Source: an uncultured Erysipelotrichaceae bacterium
GTDB lineage: Bacteria > Bacillota_I > Bacilli_A > RF39 > UBA660
DNA: 6,699 nucleotides
Direction: 5' to 3'
Assembly: GCA_902783435.1 (NCBI GenBank)
Contig: CACZQV010000060.1
Location: 1 to 6,699, forward strand
In this document: one piece after another, positions 1 to 3,903 of the stretch
How positions within the stretch are numbered: position 1 is the first letter of the stretch
Layout: each line of letters opens with the position of its first letter
Translations under genes and position numbers: made by a program
Notes under the pieces: generated by a model
Told to the model about the DNA's origin: nothing
The model's database searches: none
What the model saw: the letters and a program-made list of their open reading frames with translations, nothing else

Positions 1-86
1 CGATTTAATATATTTGTTTTTTTACGTGCAAAAAATCCTAATCTTTTTGCTTTTTTACGATTATTTGGTTGATATGTTCTTTTCAT
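1..86 (-). CDS. rpmH: Ribosomal protein L34, N-terminal part (cut by window start)
   Basis: L34 is a small basic protein of the large ribosomal subunit. Reading the minus strand from an ATG at 86-84 gives MKRTYQPNNRKKAKRLGFFA and then RKKTNILNR before the window edge. The opening MKRTYQPNNRKK is the L34 signature, and the rich Lys/Arg content fits. The start is fixed by GGAGGTGG (bases 99-92) five bases upstream and by a strong promoter beyond it. rpmH divergent from dnaA across oriC is the classic arrangement in Bacilli and many other bacteria. After GFFARKKT the sequence seems a few residues shorter than the usual GFRxRMxTxNGRxVL segment, as far as can be judged from a fragment. About 15-18 residues lie outside the window. 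Identity is secure; the full length is not visible. Confidence 0.95.
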   Translation of the reverse strand, partial: MKRTYQPNNRKKAKRLGFFARKKTNILN

Positions 87-91
87 CAGTT

Positions 92-99
92 CCACCTCC
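92..99 (-). promoter_or_regulatory. Strong Shine-Dalgarno of rpmH
   Basis: On the minus strand GGAGGTGG lies five bases before the rpmH ATG. This is an almost complete match to the anti-Shine-Dalgarno end of 16S rRNA, as expected for a highly expressed ribosomal protein gene, and it decides the start codon. Confidence 0.9.
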
Positions 100-116
100 A
101 GACATAAATCTACATT

Positions 117-146
117 ATTATAATAAGAATAATAGGTTTTTGTCAA
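117..146 (-). promoter_or_regulatory. Sigma-A-type promoter of rpmH
   Basis: Read on the minus strand, there is a perfect -35 TTGACA (146-141), an 18-base spacer and a perfect -10 TATAAT (122-117). Transcription would start near base 110, giving a leader of about 24 bases that contains the rpmH Shine-Dalgarno. It is the best promoter match in the window. It lies about 30 bases from the DnaA-box cluster at 179-330, so origin-bound DnaA could influence it, although no box overlaps the core promoter. Confidence 0.85.
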
Positions 147-178
147 TTAAAACATTGATATTTTCTTATTTTTTTATA

Positions 179-330
179 TTTTCCACATTATTCACAGCTT
201 TCCACAGGTATGTGAATTACATTTTTAATAATTGTTTAATTAAATTTGTGGAAATTGTTGAAAAGTGTCGTTTTTATTTATTTTATAATGTTTTTAATTG
301 TGTATAATTTTGTGGAAATATGGTGGATAA
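179..330. other. oriC: oriC, left part: DnaA-box cluster upstream of dnaA
   Basis: Compared with the DnaA box TTATCCACA, the plus strand has TTTTCCACA (179-187, 8/9), TTATTCACA (188-196, 8/9) and CTTTCCACA (198-206, 7/9). The opposite orientation has boxes at 211-219 (TGTGAATTA, 7/9), 247-255 (TGTGGAAAT, 7/9), 299-307 (TGTGTATAA, 8/9), 311-319 (TGTGGAAAT, 7/9) and 322-330 (GGTGGATAA, 8/9). Three forward boxes nearly touch each other at the left and a group of reverse boxes lies at the right, so the array is convergent. Position between rpmH and dnaA and the box density match the incAB half of the B. subtilis-type bipartite origin. No box is a perfect consensus, which may reflect AT drift. Individual weak boxes are uncertain; the cluster is convincing. 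Confidence 0.85.
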
Positions 331-522
331 GTATTTTTATTATTTTTCTATTTCTTTTTTTTAACATTTAATGTAGAATAATTTTTAATTAAAATGAAGG
401 AAAAATTTACCTATTTTTTAACCTATAAAATTTATTTATATTAAATACTTTTTATATATAAATTTTCTTATTTTAATTTTATAACTAGTAGGTTAGAATA
501 GTGTGTTGTAATTAATCTTTGT
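331..522 (+). other. AT-rich dnaA leader / intergenic stretch
   Basis: Apart from the sequence near the dnaA start this stretch is almost entirely A and T, and no gene was found in it on either strand. It contains a perfect 12-bp palindrome TTTTAATTAAAA (383-394), two ACCTAT copies 12 bases apart (409-414 and 421-426) and an inverted repeat, TAACCTA (419-425) with TAGGTTA (489-495). No convincing -35/-10 pair for dnaA could be fixed here. TATAAT hexamers do occur just upstream, at 284-289 and 303-308, inside the DnaA-box cluster. If one of those is the dnaA promoter, the mRNA would carry a leader of over 200 bases. Confidence 0.5.
411..501 (+). repeat. Long-range inverted repeat in the dnaA leader
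   Basis: CTATT (411-415) plus TAACCTA (419-425) can pair with TAGGTTA (489-495) plus AATAG (497-501). This gives a 5+7 bp stem with a small 3x1 internal loop, enclosing about 63 bases of AT-rich sequence. It ends some 20 bases before the dnaA Shine-Dalgarno. The two arms hold most of the few G/C bases in this region, which makes pure chance somewhat less likely, but no function can be assigned. Confidence 0.3.
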
Positions 523-529
523 GGGGAGA
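523..529 (+). promoter_or_regulatory. Shine-Dalgarno that decides the dnaA start
   Basis: GGGGAGA lies eight bases upstream of the ATG at 537. It lies downstream of the in-frame TTG at 519, so it would be inside the coding region if TTG were used. It therefore supports initiation at 537. Confidence 0.8.
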
Positions 530-536
530 TGGTAGA

Positions 537-1931
537 ATGAATTTTGATATAATATGGTCTAATTTATTAAATCAAATAAAAGAAGAACTATCATCTTTAG
601 CGTATGATACATGGTTTAGTGAAACAAAACTATATAAATTAGAAAATAATAAAGCTATTATAATAGTACCTATGCCAATACATAAAAATCATTTAAAAGA
701 TAATTATTCTAGTATTATTATTTCAAAACTATATAATTTAACCGAAACAAATTATGAATTAAAATTTTTATTATTAGAAGAAATTGAAGAAGAAAAAAAT
801 AATAAAATTGAAATTGATAATAATAATAATAATAATAGAAATAATAATGATAATATTATTGTATTAAATAATGATAATGTTAATAATAATCTTAATAAAA
901 AATATACATTTGAAAGTTTTATAGTCGGTAATAGTAATAAATTTGCTCATGCTGCTGCTTTATCTGTAGCTGAGAATCCTGGTAATATGTATAATCCTTT
1001 ATTTTTATATGGAAATAGTGGATTGGGTAAAACACATTTAATGCATGCAATAGGTAATTATATAGTTGAAAATACTAATAAACGTGTATTATATGTTACA
1101 TCAGAACAATTTATGCAAGATTATATTAATGTATATAATAAAAATGATGATGAAGATAATTTTAATTATATTAATTTTTTTAATAATAAGTATAGAAATA
1201 TAGATGTATTATTAATAGATGATATTCAATTATTAAGAGGTCCTAAATCTCAAGAATCATTTTTTAATACATTTAATAACTTATATAATGATAGTAAACA
1301 AATCATTATTTCATCAGATAGGTCTCCTAATGATTTAAAAATATTAGAAGATAGACTTAAAACTAGATTTGCTTGGGGATTAACAGTTAATATATATCCA
1401 CCTGATTTATCATTAAAAAAAGAAATATTAAAGAAAAAATTAATTGCTGGTCAATTTGAAAATGATATTCCTGAAGAAGTTATTGAATATATAGCTAATA
1501 ATATAGGACCTGATGTTAGACAACTTGAAGGATCTATAAATAGATTAATAGCTTATGCTGCTATGATGGGTGGTAAAGATATTACATTAGATTTAGCAAT
1601 AGAAGCATTAACAGAATTTGTTAGTAAAGGTATGGGAGAAAAGAATGATATTCAAAGAATTCAAAGAATCGTAGCTGAATACTTTCAAATATCTGTTGAA
1701 GATATAAGGAGTAAAAAGAGGAGTGCAAATATATCATTTCCTAGACAAATTGCAATGTATTTGTGTAGAACAATGACTGATGAATCTTTTCCTAAGATAG
1801 GAATAGAATTTGGTGGTAAAGATCATTCTACAGTAATGTATTCAGTTGAAAAATTAGAAAATGATATCAAAACTAATAAAGATTTAGCTAATATAATAGA
1901 AAAACTTAAGAAAGATATAGGAGTTGTTTAA
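537..1931 (+). CDS. dnaA: Chromosomal replication initiator protein DnaA
   Basis: DnaA is the AAA+ ATPase that binds DnaA boxes and melts oriC. The protein is 464 residues from ATG 537, close to the usual length. Residues 1-80 form domain I (MNFDIIWSNLLNQIKEELSS onward, with the conserved DTWF). Residues about 84-122 are a low-complexity, Asn-rich domain II linker. The AAA+ domain III shows Walker A GNSGLGKT (159-166), Walker B LLIDDIQ (225-231), sensor 1 IISSDR (257-262), the box VII arginine in KTRFAWGL (Arg277) and sensor 2 VRQLEG (Arg328). Domain IV carries the DNA-binding signature GGKDHSTVMYS (426-436). An in-frame TTG at 519 would add six residues, but the Shine-Dalgarno at 523-529 and the family N-terminus favour 537. 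DnaA boxes flank the gene on both sides, so autoregulation is likely. Identity is certain. Confidence 0.98.
   Translation: MNFDIIWSNLLNQIKEELSSLAYDTWFSETKLYKLENNKAIIIVPMPIHKNHLKDNYSSIIISKLYNLTETNYELKFLLLEEIEEEKNNKIEIDNNNNNNRNNNDNIIVLNNDNVNNNLNKKYTFESFIVGNSNKFAHAAALSVAENPGNMYNPLFLYGNSGLGKTHLMHAIGNYIVENTNKRVLYVTSEQFMQDYINVYNKNDDEDNFNYINFFNNKYRNIDVLLIDDIQLLRGPKSQESFFNTFNNLYNDSKQIIISSDRSPNDLKILEDRLKTRFAWGLTVNIYPPDLSLKKEILKKKLIAGQFENDIPEEVIEYIANNIGPDVRQLEGSINRLIAYAAMMGGKDITLDLAIEALTEFVSKGMGEKNDIQRIQRIVAEYFQISVEDIRSKKRSANISFPRQIAMYLCRTMTDESFPKIGIEFGGKDHSTVMYSVEKLENDIKTNKDLANIIEKLKKDIGVV
816..860 (+). repeat. AAT trinucleotide repeat coding the Asn-rich DnaA linker
   Basis: Six uninterrupted AAT codons (819-836) are followed, after AGA, by further AAT/GAT-rich codons. 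They encode the start of the polar, Asn-rich linker between DnaA domains I and III. The tract is in frame, so slippage by whole units would change linker length without breaking the gene. Domain II is naturally variable in length and sequence, so this is probably AT-driven low complexity in a tolerant region. Confidence 0.7.
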
Positions 1932-2063
1932 AACTTTAAATTTTTCACAAGTTATTAACAATAAAAAATATAGTTAAATCTTTGAAATATAAGGAAAAAT
2001 TAATGATTTGAACTTTTTCCACAATAATAATATAATTAATATATAAGAAAGAAGGAAATAAAT
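1932..2063. other. oriC: oriC, right part: dnaA-dnaN intergenic DnaA boxes and AT-rich element
   Basis: The 132 bases between dnaA and dnaN hold TTTTTCACA (1941-1949, 7/9), TTATTAACA (1952-1960, 7/9) and TTTTCCACA (2015-2023, 8/9). The last box is followed at once by an almost pure A/T run (2024-2048) of AAT/TAA-type units. This matches the incC/unwinding side of bipartite origins of the B. subtilis type, where boxes lie next to the DNA unwinding element downstream of dnaA. The words AACTTT and TTTT(C/T)CACA occur in the same order at 1933-1949 and 2011-2023, an approximate direct repeat. The strand and register of DnaA-trio elements could not be confirmed. Confidence 0.75.
2008..2036 (+). 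promoter_or_regulatory. Candidate dnaN promoter with a DnaA box in its spacer
   Basis: TTGAAC (2008-2013, 4/6 to TTGACA), a 17-base spacer and a perfect TATAAT (2031-2036) lie just upstream of dnaN. Transcription would start near 2043, with a leader of about 20 bases carrying the Shine-Dalgarno GAAGGA (2051-2056). The DnaA box at 2015-2023 lies wholly in the spacer, so bound DnaA would be expected to block RNA polymerase. In such AT-rich DNA a TATAAT match alone is weak evidence; the correct spacing and position make this plausible. dnaN may also be read through from dnaA. Confidence 0.55.
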
Positions 2064-3191
2064 ATGAAATTTACAATTAAAAGAGAATTATTACTTGAAG
2101 CTTTAAATAAAGTATCAAAAGCTATTTCTACTAAAAACTTAATACCAGTATTAGCTGGAATAAAATTTGAATTAAAGAAAAAGAAACTTACATTAACTGC
2201 TAGTGATAATGATATTACTATTCAAACTGTTATAGAAAGTATTAAAGATGAAGATTTTAAAATAGAAAATGAAGGTAGTATTATTATTTCTGGTAAATAT
2301 ATATTAGATATAGTTAGAAAATTAACAGATAACTATATTAATATAGAAGTAGTAGATGATTTAAAAATACTTATATATACAGATAAAGCTGAATTTAATT
2401 TAAATGGTATAAGTGAATCAGAATATCCTAATATTGGATTAGAAGAAAGTAAAAAGAAAATTGATATTAAAGCAGATGTTTTAAAAAGTATTGTATATCA
2501 AACAGCTTTTGCTTCATCTAATGAAGAAAGTAAACCTGTTTTAACTGGTATTAACTTTAATATAGTAGGGGATGTATTAGAATGTAATTCTACTGATTCT
2601 TATAGATTAGCTAGAAAAGTTATTAAATTAGATAAAGAAAGTGAAGAAAATTATAATATAGTTATACCTAGTCATAATATTGTTGAATTTACTAGAATTA
2701 TAGGTAGTGATGAGAAAAATGTTGAATTACATATATTTGGTAATAAAATTTTATTTAAAACTGGTAATTTAAAATTTGAATCTCGTTTAATTAATGGAAC
2801 TTATCCAAATACTTCTAATTTATTACCTGATGAATCTTTATTAGTAATTAGTACAAATCTTAATGAATTTTATAGTGTTATAGATCGTGTTAGTATTTTA
2901 ACAAGTGATAAAGAAAAAAATATTGTTACTTTAGAAACTCAAGGAAATACATTAATATTAAAGAGTAGTTCTGCAGAAATTGGTAGAGTTGAAGAAAAAA
3001 TGGAAATTAATAAAAATAATAGTGAAGATATAAAAATTTCATTTAGTGCTAAATATATGATGGAAGCTTTAAAAAGTTTTTCAACAGATACTGTGGATTT
3101 ACACTTTGTAGGAGAAATAAAACCTATATTAATTAAATCAAGTGAAGATGAAACTCTTACTCAATTAGTATTACCAATAAGAACTTATTAA
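2064..3191 (+). CDS. dnaN: DNA polymerase III sliding clamp (beta subunit) DnaN
   Basis: DnaN forms the ring-shaped homodimer that encircles DNA and tethers the replicative polymerase and other partners. The 375-residue product has the family's standard length and three repeated clamp domains (about 1-125, 126-248 and 250-375). Visible family motifs are NGISESEYPNIG (114-125), KPVLTGI (157-163), TDSYRLA (177-183), SRLINGTYPNT (240-250) and the C-terminal LPIRTY (370-375), which belongs to the pocket that binds clamp-interacting peptides. GAAGGA (2051-2056) lies seven bases before the ATG. It follows dnaA as in most bacteria, across the right half of the origin, and an intrinsic terminator begins six bases after its stop. 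Product identity is certain. Nothing is broken or unusual apart from strong Lys/Asn/Ile enrichment from the AT-rich genome. Confidence 0.98.
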   Translation: MKFTIKRELLLEALNKVSKAISTKNLIPVLAGIKFELKKKKLTLTASDNDITIQTVIESIKDEDFKIENEGSIIISGKYILDIVRKLTDNYINIEVVDDLKILIYTDKAEFNLNGISESEYPNIGLEESKKKIDIKADVLKSIVYQTAFASSNEESKPVLTGINFNIVGDVLECNSTDSYRLARKVIKLDKESEENYNIVIPSHNIVEFTRIIGSDEKNVELHIFGNKILFKTGNLKFESRLINGTYPNTSNLLPDESLLVISTNLNEFYSVIDRVSILTSDKEKNIVTLETQGNTLILKSSSAEIGRVEEKMEINKNNSEDIKISFSAKYMMEALKSFSTDTVDLHFVGEIKPILIKSSEDETLTQLVLPIRTY

Positions 3192-3196
3192 AAAAT

Positions 3197-3218
3197 AGAG
3201 GAATTTTCCTCTTTTTTT
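3197..3218 (+). terminator. Intrinsic terminator after dnaN
   Basis: AGAGGA (3197-3202) pairs with TCCTCT (3207-3212) across a four-base loop and is followed by a T run to 3218. Upstream A residues could extend the stem against the T run past one mismatch. The first arm starts six bases after the dnaN stop. It should end the dnaA-dnaN transcript and separate it from the comK-like gene. The A run before the stem may also let it work weakly on the other strand. Confidence 0.88.
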
Positions 3219-3236
3219 GTGGAAAAATAAAATTTT
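3218..3236. promoter_or_regulatory. Overlapping DnaA-box-like and ComK-box-like sites upstream of comK
   Basis: TGTGGAAAA (3218-3226) matches the reverse DnaA box TGTGGATAA at 8/9. It is the same nonamer, in the opposite orientation, as the boxes at 179-187 and 2015-2023. It overlaps by three bases a perfect AAAA-N5-TTTT (3224-3236), the half-unit of the B. subtilis ComK box. Functional B. subtilis sites use two such units at set spacings. No second perfect unit is present; TAAA-N5-TTTT at 3305-3317 is a one-mismatch candidate. Both motifs are short and AT-rich, so chance is a serious alternative. Confidence 0.35.
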
Positions 3237-3280
3237 CGTTAATAATATAAATAGAAGATGATAATTTTCTACAAAAAATG

Positions 3281-3304
3281 ACAAAATGTGACAGTTTATT
3301 TTGT
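3281..3304. repeat. Inverted repeat in the comK-like gene's upstream region
   Basis: ACAAAAT (3281-3287) and ATTTTGT (3298-3304) are perfect 7-base arms separated by 10 bases, centred about 51 bases before the ATG. The arm-to-arm spacing of 17 bases puts both on nearly the same DNA face if a dimer binds. It could be an operator or part of the promoter. No clear -35/-10 pair could be fixed in 3219-3331. Confidence 0.35.
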
Positions 3305-3330
3305 TAAAACAGATTTTAAATAATTTATTT

Positions 3331-3336
3331 AGGGGG
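3331..3336 (+). promoter_or_regulatory. Shine-Dalgarno of the comK-like gene
   Basis: AGGGGG lies seven bases before the ATG at 3344 and is the only ribosome-binding candidate nearby. Together with the ComK-like N-terminal sequence YEINKGTLAIVP starting at residue 3, it supports this start. Confidence 0.8.
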
Positions 3337-3343
3337 AAATTTT

Positions 3344-3790
3344 ATGAATTATGAGATTAATAAAGGTACTTTGGCTATAGTACCAAATGACAAAGAAGAT
3401 AGCTTAGTATATGAGGATAATGATAGATATATTATTAAACAAACTCCTTTTTCTATTATGGAAGAGAGCTGTAAATATTTTGGGAGTACATATGAAGGAA
3501 GAAAGAATGGTGCTAGAGAAATATTAGGTGCTGAATATAAAGTGCCTATAGTTGTTGAAGATAGTGATAATTTAATAGTTTTTCCAACAACCTCTCCTTT
3601 AGCTGATGATTGTGTATGGATTTCTTTAAAAAGAGTTAAAAAAATAGATAAAATAGATAATAATAATACTAGAATTATTTTTGATAATGATAAAGATATT
3701 ATAGTCCCTTGTTCTTATAGAATTATAGAAAATCAATTATCTAGAGCTTCTAGGTTAGATTTAATACTTAGAAACCATAAAAATAGTTAA
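3344..3790 (+). CDS. comK: ComK-family competence transcription factor, short form
   Basis: The 148-residue product aligns by eye with B. subtilis ComK, the master activator of competence genes. YEINKGTLAIVP (3-14) matches YEVNGATIAVLP, SCKYFGSTYEGRKNGAREI (42-60) matches SCRFFGSSYAGRKAGTYEV, and IVFPTTSP (78-85) matches LFPTLSS. CVWISLKRVK (90-99) matches CGWISHVHVK, and SYRIIENQLSRASRL (124-138) matches SYNSFENQVYRTAWL. B. subtilis ComK has 192 residues; this one stops about 40 residues earlier. It thus lacks the C-terminal region with the FMLYPK MecA-recognition motif and the segment linked to activation. The terminator overlapping the stop codon suggests a natural end, not a recent truncation. 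It occupies the dnaN-recF interval where Bacilli often have the S4-domain gene yaaA, and it is bounded by terminators on both sides. Whether it drives competence or has another regulatory role cannot be told. Family assignment is confident; function is inferred. Confidence 0.88.
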   Translation: MNYEINKGTLAIVPNDKEDSLVYEDNDRYIIKQTPFSIMEESCKYFGSTYEGRKNGAREILGAEYKVPIVVEDSDNLIVFPTTSPLADDCVWISLKRVKKIDKIDNNNTRIIFDNDKDIIVPCSYRIIENQLSRASRLDLILRNHKNS

Positions 3791-3805
3791 AAAAACTATT
3801 TTTTT
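3779..3805 (+). terminator. Intrinsic terminator overlapping the comK stop codon
   Basis: AAAAATAGTT (3779-3788) pairs perfectly with AACTATTTTT (3794-3803) around a five-base A loop, and T residues continue to 3805. The left arm is made of the last codons of the comK-like gene and the first base of its TAA stop. The stem is mostly A-T, so it is less stable than the one after dnaN. Its symmetry could allow function in both directions. A perfect AAAA-N5-TTTT also occurs at 3790-3802 as a by-product of the stem sequence. Confidence 0.7.
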
Positions 3806-3834
3806 GTGCTTTTTAAGGCCATATATGGTATAAT
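3804..3834 (+). promoter_or_regulatory. Extended -10 promoter for recF (and gyrB)
   Basis: The -10 is a perfect TATAAT (3829-3834) preceded by TGG (3826-3828), giving the extended -10 form. A weak -35-like TTGTGC (3804-3809) lies 19 bases upstream, which an extended -10 tolerates. It directly follows the comK terminator. Transcription would start near 3841, giving a leader of about 60 bases. Since recF and gyrB are nine bases apart, both are probably transcribed from here. Confidence 0.75.
3819..3828. promoter_or_regulatory. Palindrome CCATATATGG in the recF promoter spacer
   Basis: A perfect 10-base palindrome sits immediately before the -10 hexamer and includes the extended -10 TG. Its GC-flanked ends stand out in this AT-rich interval. 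Such a placement is ideal for a repressor operator, but no known operator is confidently recognised, and a 10-bp palindrome in an AT-rich core can arise by chance. Confidence 0.35.
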
Positions 3835-3879
3835 AGGTATGTATGTATAGGAATACCAAGTTAGGGGATAGGTGATTAT

Positions 3880-3903
3880 ATGGGTTGTTTAAAGAGGTTT
3901 TAA
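3880..3903 (+). CDS. Possible seven-codon leader ORF abutting recF
   Basis: ATG at 3880 opens an ORF for MGCLKRF that ends with TAA at 3901-3903, directly touching the recF ATG at 3904. It is preceded by AGGTGAT (3870-3876), a better anti-Shine-Dalgarno match than recF's own AGAGG (3893-3897), which lies inside the leader ORF. Translating it would bring ribosomes to the recF start and could couple or tune recF initiation. It has no run of one amino acid that would suggest attenuation. It may simply be a chance ORF in the recF leader. Confidence 0.3.
   Translation: MGCLKRF

Noticed and set aside
14..307. 97-codon plus-strand ORF rich in Phe and Tyr
   Set aside because: It runs antisense to rpmH and its promoter and through the DnaA-box cluster. 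Its composition is that of translated AT-rich DNA, and it has no credible ribosome-binding site.
258..308. TATAAT at 284-289 (with TTGAAA at 258-263) or at 303-308 as the dnaA promoter
   Set aside because: The first pair has a 20-base spacer and the second has no -35 or correctly placed extended -10. TATAAT is frequent by chance in this DNA, so neither is listed as a promoter.
519..536. TTG at 519 as dnaA start
   Set aside because: It would add six residues unlike DnaA N-termini and place the good Shine-Dalgarno GGGGAGA inside the gene; ATG 537 fits spacing and family.
529..540. Mini-ORF ATG GTA GAA TGA overlapping the dnaA start
   Set aside because: Its ATG directly abuts the Shine-Dalgarno with no usable spacing, so initiation there is unlikely.
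2024..2048. DnaA-trio repeats next to the box at 2015-2023
   Set aside because: TAA/AAT units are present, but they cannot be told from general A/T richness and the required strand and register could not be confirmed.
3089..3100. DnaA-box-like TGTGGATTT within dnaN, and TGTGGAAAG near the end of recF (5001-5009)
   Set aside because: Both are only 7/9 matches within coding sequence and are isolated.
3790..3802. AAAA-N5-TTTT as a ComK box upstream of recF
   Set aside because: It is a by-product of the terminator stem and has no partner unit at a known spacing.
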